Below, piece by piece: positions 40,190 to 46,862 of a stretch of DNA of 61,104 bases (the stretch's first letter is position 1; the number at the start of each line of letters is the position of its first letter). This stretch comes from a virus, in the IMG/VR virus record IMGVR_UViG_3300042691_012873, positions 1-61,104 of that record, one strand, 5' to 3'. Below the pieces are notes generated by a model. That model was not told the origin of the DNA. It made no database searches and saw nothing but the letters and a program-made list of their open reading frames with translations. Position numbers and translations under genes: made by a program.

Positions 40190-40936
40190 ATGACTACGAA
40201 AACAATGCTCCCCGTCCTAGCCGCTTCTAATGACCGGAAAGTGGCTTCCTGCGTTACTAAAAATGGAAAGCAGGCCGCTTTCTCAAATACTATGGGCCTT
40301 GCCAATGGAATTGACTATTCCTGCGTCGGTGCTACCGAATATTGCGAACTAATTTGCTACGCTGGCAAATTGGAAAACCTTTTTAAGGGTGTCGGGGCTG
40401 CCATGCTCCACAATTACAATGCCCTTAAGGATGCCAACCTTATCGACACTTTCGATATGCTGAACGCCCTTATCTGGGAATTCGATACTAAGTCTGAGAA
40501 AAAGGGCTCTGAGCGTATTTATCGCATCCATTGGGACGGGGACTTTTTCTCTGAAACCTATATTGAGGCATGGATTAACATTATCATCCTGTACCCGCAT
40601 ATCCAATTCTGGGTCTATACCCGTAATGCTAATGCTGCCGTCAGGCTGCACAAGGCTAATCTGCCTAATCTGTCGCTTTACTTTAGTGGCGACCCCAATA
40701 ATAAGCCGGTAGCAGATATGCTCTACCGTACTTATGGAATTAAGGTCGCTTTCGTTGCTGAGACTTTTGCAGAAAGTCAGGCGGCTGTCAAGGATATTAC
40801 CGGCAGGCCCGGTGCTATCTGTCCTGAGCAGCGTAAGCAAATTCCCCTTATTAGCACCGAGGGTAGCGCCTGTAGTGTCTGCCGTCTATGCGTTGATAAT
40901 AAGGCCAATATCTCATTCTCACGATCAAAGAAATAA
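40190..40936 (+). CDS. Gp88-family phage protein
   Basis: A 248-residue protein; ATG 40190 (MTTKTMLPVLAASNDRKVAS) fits the promoter spacing. It resembles the Gp88 family of actinophages: CVGATEYCELICYAGK (three Cys near residues 45-57), IHWDGDFFSETYIEAW, HIQFWVYTRNANAA, and a C-terminal CPEQRKQIP...CSVCRLC cluster. The Cys clusters suggest metal or iron-sulphur binding. Biochemical role unknown to me. AT-richer in codon use than its neighbours. Confidence 0.75.
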   Translation: MTTKTMLPVLAASNDRKVASCVTKNGKQAAFSNTMGLANGIDYSCVGATEYCELICYAGKLENLFKGVGAAMLHNYNALKDANLIDTFDMLNALIWEFDTKSEKKGSERIYRIHWDGDFFSETYIEAWINIIILYPHIQFWVYTRNANAAVRLHKANLPNLSLYFSGDPNNKPVADMLYRTYGIKVAFVAETFAESQAAVKDITGRPGAICPEQRKQIPLISTEGSACSVCRLCVDNKANISFSRSKK

Positions 40937-40947
40937 GGAAAATAATC

Positions 40948-41130
40948 ATGGATGACACTATCGGTCTGGATGACGTTTGCTACGCTATCTATCAAGATAA
41001 GGGCCAGAGGGCTGTCGAAGAATTTGTCTATAAGTATTTCCCCGACCTACCGTGGGAGCCGTGTATCGGCTGCGAGGATATCGAACCTAGGTATAAGGCT
41101 ATCTGTCTCGTGTGTGGGAGTGTATTCTAA
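40948..41130 (+). CDS. Small zinc-ribbon protein
   Basis: A 60-residue protein with CIGC...CLVC near its end (residues 39-57), preceded by acidic sequence (VEEFVYKYFPDLPWEP). Ribosome site AAGGAAAA, 11 bases after the Gp88-like stop. Function unknown. Confidence 0.65.
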   Translation: MDDTIGLDDVCYAIYQDKGQRAVEEFVYKYFPDLPWEPCIGCEDIEPRYKAICLVCGSVF

Positions 41131-41330
41131 TGATTACTGACGAATTCCCTTGTGAGTCTGTAGATAATGACTACCGTGGACTATTGGGGGCATATCAAAT
41201 GGATAATATGGAATATCCTCCCGATCCTGAGGAGGATATCTGCGAGCATGGCATGTCTGCATGGCTTTGCGCCCATCCTATTTACCACTACCCTACCGAT
41301 GAAATGATGAATGAAGGACGGTACTACTAA
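41130..41330 (+). CDS. Hypothetical small acidic protein
   Basis: 66 residues (MITDEFPCESVDNDYRGLLG), ATG overlapping the upstream stop (TAATG). Asp/Glu/Tyr-rich with CEHGMSAWLCAHP, a possible metal site. Confidence 0.65.
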   Translation: MITDEFPCESVDNDYRGLLGAYQMDNMEYPPDPEEDICEHGMSAWLCAHPIYHYPTDEMMNEGRYY

Positions 41331-41491
41331 TGACTATCGAACGCACACTAATCGGCGGGTGTGGAGTAGCGGGATGCCTTGACTGCCGCCCACTATTCAT
41401 TCAGACATACAATAGCAATGATGGGGCTATTAGAGAGTATGAGGTAATAGACTTCTCATACACTCAGGCAATGGAGGAATACAATGGATGA
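41330..41491 (+). CDS. Hypothetical small protein
   Basis: 53 residues (MTIERTLIGGCGVAGCLDCR), with TAATG overlap at its start. CGVAGCLDC gives three closely spaced Cys. It ends overlapping the next gene by eight bases. Confidence 0.6.
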   Translation: MTIERTLIGGCGVAGCLDCRPLFIQTYNSNDGAIREYEVIDFSYTQAMEEYNG

Positions 41492-41768
41492 CCGCTGGTG
41501 GCTGGTAGAGCAAATGCTCCGTAATGCGAAGGGTATGCATTTTGACGGTTGTCATAAAATCTACCTGTCTATGGATGATGAGCAGGTTAGGCAAATGGAG
41601 GAATGGGACTATGAGACATATGCTCCCAACCTCAAGGATATCGTAGACTGGTATGACGAGTCATGCGGCCTACGCTTTATCAACGCTGTTTTTACTAATG
41701 ACGATGCCAACGATGGTTTCGTTACGCTGATTCCGCAAGGGTATGGAGAAGGAAGATATTGTGGTTAG
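41484..41768 (+). CDS. Hypothetical protein
   Basis: 94 residues (MDDRWWLVEQMLRNAKGMHF), acidic and aromatic, ending GYGEGRYCG. Overlaps its neighbours on both sides, as in tightly packed phage accessory operons. No family. Confidence 0.65.
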   Translation: MDDRWWLVEQMLRNAKGMHFDGCHKIYLSMDDEQVRQMEEWDYETYAPNLKDIVDWYDESCGLRFINAVFTNDDANDGFVTLIPQGYGEGRYCG

Positions 41769-41895
41769 AGTAGAGATGCCTCGTGCATCATGGGAAATGG
41801 TACTGAGCGCTCTGGATATGCTTATTGAGCAGGGGTATCTAATGAAGGCTGAATACAAGGATATTGCTGAGCAGGTGTATAGTCAGGAATATTAA
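41761..41895 (+). CDS. Hypothetical small helical protein
   Basis: 44 residues from GTG 41761 (MVRVEMPRASWEMVLSALDM), overlapping the upstream stop. AAGGAAG lies seven bases before the GTG. The MPRASWEMVLSALD pattern is familiar from small actinophage proteins of unknown role. An internal ATG at 41776 is an alternative. Confidence 0.6.
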   Translation: MVRVEMPRASWEMVLSALDMLIEQGYLMKAEYKDIAEQVYSQEY

Positions 41896-41928
41896 CGGGG
41901 GCCGCGACCCGTTGTGACACACATCACA
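41896..41928 (+). promoter_or_regulatory. GC hairpin plus CRP/GlxR-like palindrome
   Basis: CGGG...CCCG hairpin at 41896-41911, then TGTGA-CACACA-TCACA at 41913-41928, followed by TGTCCGTTTTG. Confidence 0.55.
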
Positions 41929-41959
41929 TAAAGTTGTCCGTTTTGTATGCATTTTCAAC

Positions 41960-41988
41960 TTGCTTTCTGCCCCCATCCGTGGTAACCT
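41960..41988 (+). promoter_or_regulatory. First promoter of the hairpin-RNA region
   Basis: TTGCTT, 17-base spacer ending TGG, TAACCT. The start-site region reads ATAAGAAAATAGAGAG. Confidence 0.6.
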
Positions 41989-42057
41989 TAAGGTATAAGA
42001 AAATAGAGAGTGAGCAAGGTCAAGGATGAGCCTGCGTGAGCAAGTAAGCACAGAAAA

Positions 42058-42073
42058 TGTGATGAGCCTCACA
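42058..42073 (+). promoter_or_regulatory. CRP/GlxR-like palindrome between the tandem promoters
   Basis: TGTGA-TGAGCC-TCACA, a perfect match, 20 bases upstream of the second -35 box. Confidence 0.55.
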
Positions 42074-42093
42074 CAGCAAATAAGCCTCAGGAC

Positions 42094-42122
42094 TTGCAAA
42101 CCAGACCAAAGTGTGGTACTCT
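42094..42122 (+). promoter_or_regulatory. Second promoter of the hairpin-RNA and tRNA region
   Basis: TTGCAA, 17-base spacer ending TGG, TACTCT. The next 24 bases repeat those after the first promoter with few changes. Confidence 0.6.
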
Positions 42123-42420
42123 TAAGACATAAGAAAATAGAGAGTATCCAGAAGCGCTAGGAAGCGCAGATTGGGAGTCTGAAAGCCCCGAAGCACTAGT
42201 TGGGAATTGGAAAGCACAGGATGCGCCAGTCGAAACTAGAAACGCTAGGCACGCACAGACCGAAATCTGAAAGCGGTAAGAATCCGCTCACAAACTTGGG
42301 AAAACTGAGGAAAGCCGTAGTGGCAATGGTACTCAGAAGGGTGGAACGAACGCTCCGGTTAGACCGGGTTAGCCTAGTCCCCGAAACCCCAAAACACAAG
42401 GGTAGTAGGTACAAATAGTG

Positions 42421-42564
42421 ACACGTTCAATGTTAAATGAGGTTCTCGCCACCAATGCCTATAGTAATCCCCTTGAACCCCCGGCTCTCAGTAGCACCCG
42501 CAAGGGATAGGCCAGTCACCGGGAAGGTAGGGAAGCCTGAGAATATTCCTACCACACACACTTC
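42421..42564 (+). other. Leader between hairpin array and tRNAs
   Basis: No gene found. It is Pro/Gly-codon-like and GC-rich with a CTCAG...CTGAG pairing possibility around 42487-42541. It is not a tRNA. Confidence 0.4.
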
Positions 42565-42635
42565 GGGGGTATAGTCTAACGGTAAAACCGCTGACTCTTA
42601 ATCAGCAGATCGGGGTTCGATTCCCTGTGCCCCCA
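42565..42635 (+). tRNA. tRNA-Lys (anticodon CTT)
   Basis: GGGGGTA pairs with TGCCCCC; TTCGATT T-loop; anticodon loop CTCTTAA gives CTT. Discriminator A. No CCA encoded. Confidence 0.9.
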
Positions 42636-42652
42636 CTAGCGGCCCAGACGAC

Positions 42653-42723
42653 GGGGATATGGTGAAAAGGTATCACAGTTGCTTTGCAAGCAATCGTTCG
42701 GGGTTCAAATCCCTGTATCTCCA
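42653..42723 (+). tRNA. tRNA-Ala (anticodon TGC)
   Basis: GGGGATA pairs with TATCTCC with one wobble; T-loop TTCAAAT; anticodon loop TTTGCAA with a GTTGC/GCAAT stem. Confidence 0.88.
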
Positions 42724-42728
42724 CTCTT

Positions 42729-42800
42729 GCCTAGGTAGTTCAATGGTAGAACGGCGCACTTGTAATGCGTTGGTTGAGGGTTCGATTCCTTCTCTAGGCT
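42729..42800 (+). tRNA. tRNA-Thr (anticodon TGT)
   Basis: GCCTAGG pairs with TCTAGGC; T-loop TTCGATT; anticodon loop CTTGTAA in a GCGCA stem. Discriminator T. Confidence 0.88.
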
Positions 42801-42805
42801 CTCCA

Positions 42806-42877
42806 TGGGGTATAGTGAAAAGGTCATCACTACAATCTGATACGTTGTCATTCATGGTTCGAATCCATGTACCCCAA
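42806..42877 (+). tRNA. tRNA-Ile (anticodon GAT)
   Basis: TGGGGTA pairs with TACCCCA; T-loop TTCGAAT; anticodon loop CTGATAC with an ACAAT/GTTGT stem. Confidence 0.87.
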
Positions 42878-42882
42878 CTCTG

Positions 42883-42954
42883 TGGCATGTAGCACAACGG
42901 CAGTGCGTTCGACTGTTAATCGAAAGGTTGGAGGTTCGAATCCTCCCATGCCAG
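42883..42954 (+). tRNA. tRNA-Asn (anticodon GTT)
   Basis: TGGCATG pairs with CATGCCA; T-loop TTCGAAT; anticodon loop CTGTTAA in a TTCGA/TCGAA stem. Confidence 0.9.
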
Positions 42955-42958
42955 CCAA

Positions 42959-43030
42959 GGAATCATAGTGTAGAGGTTAACACGCCACCCTGTCACGGTG
43001 GTAACACGGGTTCGATCCCCGTTGGTTCCG
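42959..43030 (+). tRNA. tRNA-Asp (anticodon GTC)
   Basis: GGAATCA pairs with TGGTTCC; T-loop TTCGATC; anticodon loop CTGTCAC in a CCACC/GGTGG stem. Confidence 0.9.
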
Positions 43031-43048
43031 CTCATCAAATCTTCAATA

Positions 43049-43079
43049 GGGGCGCGGCCCCCATGTGATGCAAGCCACA
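43049..43079 (+). promoter_or_regulatory. GC hairpin plus CRP-like palindrome after the tRNAs
   Basis: GGGGC-GCG-GCCCC at 43049-43061 ends the tRNA transcript. TGTGA-TGCAAG-CCACA at 43064-43079 has one mismatch. Confidence 0.5.
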
Positions 43080-43121
43080 TAAATATTTTTCAGAATGTCC
43101 TATTTTGTCCCATTTTGCGAG

Positions 43122-43151
43122 TTGCGAAGTGGCACCTACCTGTGGTACCCT
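43122..43151 (+). promoter_or_regulatory. Promoter for 43176
   Basis: TTGCGA, 18-base spacer ending TGG, TACCCT, the same type as the two hairpin-RNA promoters. The leader carries AAAGAAAGG. Confidence 0.55.
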
Positions 43152-43175
43152 AAGGGTAGAAAGAAAGGTTAGACA

Positions 43176-43325
43176 ATGTTCGTTTACTTGGTCCATCTTA
43201 CCTCTGGTAAGTCTGTTCGTGTGGTTACCGCTGGTGACCCTACCGACCACCCTGCCTTCTGGGGCCGTGTGGCCGATGTTGAGACTCTGGGCGAGGACGG
43301 CAAGTTGCTGTCCCTCGTTCCCTAG
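43176..43325 (+). CDS. Hypothetical small protein
   Basis: 49 residues (MFVYLVHLTSGKSVRVVTAG), a probable small beta protein ending LGEDGKLLSLVP. Ribosome site GAAAGG nine bases upstream. Single-gene unit between two regulatory cassettes. Confidence 0.65.
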   Translation: MFVYLVHLTSGKSVRVVTAGDPTDHPAFWGRVADVETLGEDGKLLSLVP

Positions 43326-43347
43326 TGTCAGACCCCTCTGCTAGTCT
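43326..43347 (+). promoter_or_regulatory. TGTCAGACCCC-type promoter element
   Basis: TGTCAGACCCC, TCTGC, then TAGTCT. It starts at the first base after the upstream stop codon. Confidence 0.6.
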
Positions 43348-43368
43348 TTGATTGTCGAAAGGAACAAA

Positions 43369-43566
43369 GTGAGCACCTTCACTCAGATCAAGAGCGCCTG
43401 TGGTCGCATCACCACAGACATTGATATCTTCGATCTGCCCCTCAACCCTCACGGGATCATCTGCTGCCCTGAGTGCGAACTCATCATTCAGAGCCGTGAG
43501 GCTTGGGATGACTTCGAGGATGAGGACTATTGGGAGCAGATGTGGGGGATGGACGGTAATGCGTAA
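43369..43566 (+). CDS. Hypothetical small acidic protein with CPEC motif
   Basis: 65 residues from GTG 43369 (MSTFTQIKSACGRITTDIDI), chosen because GAAAGGAAC precedes it at the proper distance. CCPEC near residue 35, acidic Trp-rich end (DYWEQMWGMDGNA). Overlaps the next gene by eight bases. Confidence 0.65.
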   Translation: MSTFTQIKSACGRITTDIDIFDLPLNPHGIICCPECELIIQSREAWDDFEDEDYWEQMWGMDGNA

Positions 43567-43750
43567 GAACTACCGTGTCCTCAAGGCATCTAGCCGCCAT
43601 GGGCGTGAGCATACTCAGTACCGTGTGGAGTCATTCACCATGTATGGCACTACCTTTACTTTCATTGTCCGTCCCCGCCATGGGTCGTACAAGTTCCGAC
43701 TGTCAGACCCCCATTGTGATTCTTGTCACACTAGGCGAAATGCGACATAA
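43559..43750 (+). CDS. Hypothetical basic protein
   Basis: 63 residues (MRKNYRVLKASSRHGREHTQ), basic, ending LSDPHCDSCHTRRNAT. The last 16 codons contain a TGTCAGACCCCC motif and a TGTGA-N6-TCACA palindrome, so regulatory DNA and coding DNA overlap; the HCDSCH tail may be an accident of the shared sequence. Confidence 0.6.
   Translation: MRKNYRVLKASSRHGREHTQYRVESFTMYGTTFTFIVRPRHGSYKFRLSDPHCDSCHTRRNAT
43715..43730 (+). promoter_or_regulatory. CRP/GlxR-like palindrome inside a gene end
   Basis: TGTGA-TTCTTG-TCACA, a perfect match, within the 3' end of the upstream gene and 40 bases before the next promoter element. Confidence 0.5.
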
Positions 43751-43770
43751 CGGACATTCGCCTGTCTGAA

Positions 43771-43792
43771 TGTCAGACCCCCCTGCTACAAT
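43771..43792 (+). promoter_or_regulatory. TGTCAGACCCC-type promoter element
   Basis: TGTCAGACCCC, CCTGC, TACAAT. GTCTGA-ATG-TCAGAC forms an inverted repeat at its left edge. Leader GAAAC...AACGAAAGG follows. Confidence 0.6.
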
Positions 43793-43822
43793 GAAACTAA
43801 GAAACAAACGAAAGGCTATACA

Positions 43823-44053
43823 ATGACCCTCCCAACCTTCCATATCTATCACGACACCGCTCTCGGTCGGCTGCCGTTCACGCTTTTTGTGTTCGGCCCG
43901 TACTCTGATGGGGAGTATGACGTTGAGGTTTACGCCGATCACGTTGAGGAGTCCCGCCGCTTCTCTGCAACCTACATGGGTACTTGCTCTTCACTCACTC
44001 GCAACACGCACGTCATCGCTGACGTGTGGGATTGGATGGACGCTAATGTCTAA
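43823..44053 (+). CDS. Hypothetical protein
   Basis: 76 residues (MTLPTFHIYHDTALGRLPFT), beta-rich start and acidic end (VIADVWDWMDANV). Ribosome site CGAAAGG. First gene of a five-gene run. Confidence 0.65.
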   Translation: MTLPTFHIYHDTALGRLPFTLFVFGPYSDGEYDVEVYADHVEESRRFSATYMGTCSSLTRNTHVIADVWDWMDANV

Positions 44054-44255
44054 CATTTCTCATCACTTTGACTTCAATGAGGGCGGCTGCTGCTGTGGCT
44101 CTTCATGGGAGTATATGGACAATGAATGTTCATACGTCCTCGCCCGTCAGGAAGAGGAAAACGTCTATGCCTCCCTCATGCTTGAGGATGAGGATATCGA
44201 CTTCGGTTATTTCGAGTGCTCGCATGGGCACGCTCACTGCTCTTCTCACAAGTAA
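44046..44255 (+). CDS. Hypothetical His/Cys-rich protein
   Basis: 69 residues (MSNISHHFDFNEGGCCCGSS). CCCG near the start and CSHGHAHCSSHK at the end form a likely metal-binding pattern, with a strongly acidic helix between. Overlaps the upstream gene by eight bases. Confidence 0.65.
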   Translation: MSNISHHFDFNEGGCCCGSSWEYMDNECSYVLARQEEENVYASLMLEDEDIDFGYFECSHGHAHCSSHK

Positions 44256-44266
44256 GGATTCACACA

Positions 44267-44527
44267 ATGCGTATTCAGATTTTCTTTCAGGACGGTACCG
44301 CAGGCGTCTATGCTCACGTTGTGGAGGATAGCCTGATCGTCAAGGCTGCCTACATCTCTTGGGAGGTAGACAATAAGGATATGGACATCATCTATGTCCC
44401 TACCGCCAACGTCAAGCACTTCACTACTCTCATTGATGAGCCGACCAAGACTAAGCCACTCATGCCCATTGAGGACGCTGACTACGTTGTCGTAGACGGC
44501 AAGGAATACTGGAAGGCACCGTTCTAG
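44267..44527 (+). CDS. Hypothetical protein
   Basis: 86 residues (MRIQIFFQDGTAGVYAHVVE), regular beta pattern and acidic C-terminal half (PIEDADYVVVDGKEYWKAPF). AAGGATT before the ATG. Confidence 0.65.
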   Translation: MRIQIFFQDGTAGVYAHVVEDSLIVKAAYISWEVDNKDMDIIYVPTANVKHFTTLIDEPTKTKPLMPIEDADYVVVDGKEYWKAPF

Positions 44528-44529
44528 TC

Positions 44530-44685
44530 ATGCATAGCATCGTTAGCAAGCGTGATGGGGTTTTGGTTGAGACCGCATTCTGCGAATCAGCATTCGACTA
44601 CTACTGCTACTACCTCGGTGAAGGCTATGAGTACCCCGACCTGACTATTGAAGGTGAGTGCGAAGAGGAAGAGGATATTTTGTGA
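44530..44685 (+). CDS. Hypothetical small acidic protein
   Basis: 51 residues (MHSIVSKRDGVLVETAFCES), Tyr-rich (YYCYYLGEGYEYP) and ending in acidic residues. It begins two bases after the previous stop and overlaps the next gene. Confidence 0.6.
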   Translation: MHSIVSKRDGVLVETAFCESAFDYYCYYLGEGYEYPDLTIEGECEEEEDIL

Positions 44686-44873
44686 GGTGGCATGAGCGTA
44701 TAGACTGGATCACTTGCAACGTGTGCGAGACAACAGTGAGTCCCAACAGTTGCGATGCTGTTGGCTGGATGCAGGTAGAGACTGTTGCGCTTGGAATTGT
44801 TGCCAACACTCGCACCGAACGACACCTGTGCAACGACTGCCGGGTACTGCTTGACGACTTCTGGGGAGAATAA
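44682..44873 (+). CDS. Zinc-ribbon protein
   Basis: 63 residues from GTG 44682 (GTGA overlap). CNVC at about residue 13 and CNDC at about 50 frame a conserved-looking core (VGWMQVETVALGIV), a typical small phage zinc ribbon. It ends the cluster. Confidence 0.65.
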   Translation: MRWHERIDWITCNVCETTVSPNSCDAVGWMQVETVALGIVANTRTERHLCNDCRVLLDDFWGE

Positions 44874-44901
44874 GTGTTGGGATTAAACAACTTCTGAGGG
44901 T

Positions 44902-44934
44902 CGGGGCGCGGCCCGTCCTGTGAGATTCATCACA
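44902..44934 (+). promoter_or_regulatory. GC hairpin plus CRP/GlxR-like palindrome
   Basis: CGGGGC-GCG-GCCCG region at 44902-44915 and TGTGA-GATTCA-TCACA at 44919-44934, followed by TGTCCGTTTTGC at 44953. Confidence 0.55.
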
Positions 44935-44984
44935 TAAACTTTTTTCTGCGTGTGTCCGTTTTGCACACATTCTGAGGCCAAGAA

Positions 44985-45006
44985 TGTCAGACCCCCCTGC
45001 TAGACT
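44985..45006 (+). promoter_or_regulatory. TGTCAGACCCC-type promoter element
   Basis: TGTCAGACCCC, CCTGC, TAGACT. This gap holds both cassette types. Confidence 0.6.
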
Positions 45007-45032
45007 GATGGCATAGAAAGAAAGGAAAGACA

Positions 45033-45116
45033 ATGACTCAGATTCTCTGCTCTGGTTGCGACAGTCGCCATGACCGTCGTGATTGCCCTCACAAGGGCTA
45101 CCTCAACCGAAAGTAA
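45033..45116 (+). CDS. Tiny Cys/His protein
   Basis: 27 residues, MTQILCSGCDSRHDRRDCPH then KGYLNRK. CSGC...CPH could bind zinc. Ribosome site AAGGAAAG, own promoter. Among the shortest likely genes here. Confidence 0.55.
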   Translation: MTQILCSGCDSRHDRRDCPHKGYLNRK

Positions 45117-45228
45117 CGGTTAGGTAACGGTTCTGATTGGGTGTCCGATATCACCCGATTCCCCCGAACTAAATGTCAGACCCCTCTGCTAGGATGAGGG
45201 TATAGAAAGAAACAAGAAAGGTAAGAAA
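45117..45228 (+). promoter_or_regulatory. Hairpin and TGTCAGACCCC promoter
   Basis: GGGTG-TCCGATAT-CACCC hairpin at 45139-45156 and the promoter element TGTCAGACCCC, TCTGC, TAGGAT at 45174-45195. The hairpin loop holds TCCGAT. Confidence 0.5.
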
Positions 45229-45444
45229 ATGATCCGCATTTGCACTACCGACCTCATGGTTGGCGACCACGTTTTCACTTCTGGTGGAATGGAGGGCATC
45301 GTCACTTGGATGCCTAAGCACCGTCAGGGTCGTTTCTGGGTTGAGATTGACGGTACGCCAGTCTCCATGCGGGATTGCGGCTCTATCGAACTCCGCTCCG
45401 CTCTTGGGGATCGTGAGCCTGTCAAGTCATTCGGACGCTGGTAG
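45229..45444 (+). CDS. Hypothetical protein with SH3-like pattern
   Basis: 71 residues (MIRICTTDLMVGDHVFTSGG). The VGDHV...EGIVTWM...GRFWVEIDG spacing is like small KOW/SH3-like barrels; the proteins at 48626 and 52865 have similar VGDxY/VGDRV blocks. Confidence 0.65.
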   Translation: MIRICTTDLMVGDHVFTSGGMEGIVTWMPKHRQGRFWVEIDGTPVSMRDCGSIELRSALGDREPVKSFGRW

Positions 45445-45456
45445 AAAGGAAACACA

Positions 45457-45633
45457 ATGATTACCAAGCATGATTTCGCAGAGGCAGTAGTCGATACCAT
45501 CACCGCTAAGGTGTGGTCATTCGATACTGACCAGACTATCGACATTGAGATTTGGAATGGCGATACCTACGTCAATACCCTGACCATTTCCGTAGAGAAT
45601 GGCGCTGTCATTCACAATGCGATTGGAGCATAA
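45457..45633 (+). CDS. Hypothetical small protein
   Basis: 58 residues (MITKHDFAEAVVDTITAKVW), a helix then beta strands (IDIEIWNGDTYVNTLTISVE). GAAAGGAAAC ribosome site. Followed immediately by the next ATG. Confidence 0.65.
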   Translation: MITKHDFAEAVVDTITAKVWSFDTDQTIDIEIWNGDTYVNTLTISVENGAVIHNAIGA

Positions 45634-45924
45634 ATGCCTACTTACACTATCGTTCACCCGCAGGCTGATGAGATCAGTGTGCAGAACAGCGAATACCATA
45701 TGTGCCGCAAGGGTATCTCTAGTGAGATTGCTTTCTTCCTCAATGGCAAATGGGTATGCGATCCCATTGAGCCGTTCGCTGACTACCACGACGGTAGCAT
45801 TGGTGGCACTTCTGTCTATGGCTATGTGCCTGATGAACTCATTGATGCATTCATGGCTGAGAATGGGGCAGTCCAAAAGCGTTGGGATATAACGGTTATT
45901 GGCTATGGGCGTAGTCCATGGTGA
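45634..45924 (+). CDS. Hypothetical protein
   Basis: 96 residues (MPTYTIVHPQADEISVQNSE). Starts right after the upstream TAA. Two Cys, otherwise acidic. A good terminator follows. Confidence 0.65.
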   Translation: MPTYTIVHPQADEISVQNSEYHMCRKGISSEIAFFLNGKWVCDPIEPFADYHDGSIGGTSVYGYVPDELIDAFMAENGAVQKRWDITVIGYGRSPW

Positions 45925-45930
45925 GGGCCG

Positions 45931-45956
45931 AAAGTTGTTGGTACTAAACAACTTTT
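45931..45956 (+). terminator. Intrinsic terminator
   Basis: Perfect nine-base stem AAAGTTGTT/AACAACTTT with seven-base loop and a TTTT end, six bases after the stop. Confidence 0.8.
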
Positions 45957-45960
45957 CACC

Positions 45961-45989
45961 TGTGGATAACTTGGGAAATCTGTGGATAA
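45961..45989 (+). other. Pair of DnaA-box-like sites
   Basis: Two exact TGTGGATAA sequences (reverse of TTATCCACA) whose starts are 20 bases apart, in a gap with an AT-rich follow-up and a TGTCCGATTTG box. Confidence 0.4.
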
Positions 45990-46047
45990 CTCTGTTACCA
46001 TCTCGTTATACAACCTGTCCGATTTGATAGCATTTCCAAGCCTCCAA

Positions 46048-46069
46048 TGTCAGACCCCCCTGCTAGAAT
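46048..46069 (+). promoter_or_regulatory. TGTCAGACCCC-type promoter element
   Basis: TGTCAGACCCC, CCTGC, TAGAAT, then the conserved leader ending GAAAGGTTACACA before ATG. Confidence 0.6.
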
Positions 46070-46098
46070 AAAACCAAGAAACAACGAAAGGTTACACA

Positions 46099-46254
46099 AT
46101 GAACGTCTGGGTTATCACTTACCGATTTAACAATCAGGATCGAACCATTATCCAAGAGAACGACCTGCATGACGTGGCTGACGTTATCAAGGGTGTGCAT
46201 CCTTCCATTGCAACCAAGTTGGTTGACGTAGAGTTTGTGGGGACACTCGCATGA
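46099..46254 (+). CDS. Hypothetical small protein
   Basis: 51 residues (MNVWVITYRFNNQDRTIIQE), beta start and helix. Similar layout to the 46-residue product at 46722 (VxxYxxN...). Ends with an ATGA overlap. Confidence 0.65.
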   Translation: MNVWVITYRFNNQDRTIIQENDLHDVADVIKGVHPSIATKLVDVEFVGTLA

Positions 46255-46592
46255 GTTATGAGGTTCACTTCCTAGGTCGCCCTGTATTCTCTACCCGCTC
46301 ATGGGAGGATGCTGTTGAGAAGATTAACAGCCGTGTTGAGTTGGCTGGCGACGGCACCACATTTGATGACTACGAGATTATTGGAAGGTCCCCCGCCTTG
46401 CCCGTGAGTATTCAGTTTCGGGAGGATGTCTGGCACTTCATTGCAGACACCCTGAACGACCGTATGGAAAATGCTGTGGACCTCATGGGAACGTGCAGTG
46501 AAGATGAGGAGGCGGTGGAGTACCTCAAAGAAATTGAGCAGCGCTGTTCCGCTCTCATTGATACTATCACTACAAGGCTGCAAAGCCGATGA
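46251..46592 (+). CDS. Hypothetical protein
   Basis: 113 residues (MSYEVHFLGRPVFSTRSWED). The C-terminal 60 residues form a likely long helix with one Cys (EDEEAVEYLKEIEQRCSALI). No family recognised. Confidence 0.65.
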   Translation: MSYEVHFLGRPVFSTRSWEDAVEKINSRVELAGDGTTFDDYEIIGRSPALPVSIQFREDVWHFIADTLNDRMENAVDLMGTCSEDEEAVEYLKEIEQRCSALIDTITTRLQSR

Positions 46593-46735
46593 CAGCGTGG
46601 TGTGAGGGTAGTACGAAGGGTCATAGTGCCAAGGATGGATGGACACTTGACCCCAATAGTGGACAGTGGGTGTGCTCCTACTGTCGTAAGCCTTCTAAGA
46701 TGAACTATGAAAGTGAGAACAATGAGTCAGTATAG
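46589..46735 (+). CDS. Small zinc-binding protein
   Basis: 48 residues (MTAWCEGSTKGHSAKDGWTL) with C...H in the first half and CSYCRKPSK in the second, a possible C-H-C-C zinc site. ATGA start overlap. Confidence 0.6.
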   Translation: MTAWCEGSTKGHSAKDGWTLDPNSGQWVCSYCRKPSKMNYESENNESV

Positions 46736-46862
46736 AGTTTACTACCTGAACGTCTTTCAGCGGTCCTTCCCCAATAGGGATGCTGCCCTAGACTACATTC
46801 GTAGTCGTGAGGAGTTTTCTCCTGAGGACTTTGAGATTCTGGATGTTTCAGATGTATTCTAA
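46722..46862 (+). CDS. Hypothetical small protein
   Basis: 46 residues ([20 protein letters not shown]). Overlaps both the gene before and the HNH gene after. Resembles the N-terminus of the 113-residue product (beta strand, then DAALDYI helix). Confidence 0.6.
   Translation: MSQYRVYYLNVFQRSFPNRDAALDYIRSREEFSPEDFEILDVSDVF

Larger units (their letters stand above)
41995..42420 (+). ncRNA. Repetitive hairpin-array RNA candidate
   Basis: A stretch of more than 400 bases without a convincing gene, following two near-identical promoters. From 42150 on it consists of about seven consecutive units of 29-41 bases, each starting AAAGC- or GAAGC-like and holding two small potential hairpins (for example GCGC-TAGGAA-GCGC, CAGA...TCTG, GCGG-TAAGAAT-CCGC, CTCA...TGAG, CCGG-TTAGA-CCGG). 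Loop and stem sequences differ between units but the layout is kept, which suggests selection on RNA structure. The tRNA cluster follows. Function unknown. Confidence 0.45.

Noticed and set aside
42200-42418. Open frames in both directions over the hairpin array
   Set aside because: They follow from the repeat structure; no ribosome site, and residues are arbitrary Lys/Arg/Ser runs.
42000-43030. CRISPR array
   Set aside because: The units in 42.1-42.4 kb vary in sequence and length and are not exact repeats with spacers; no cas genes.
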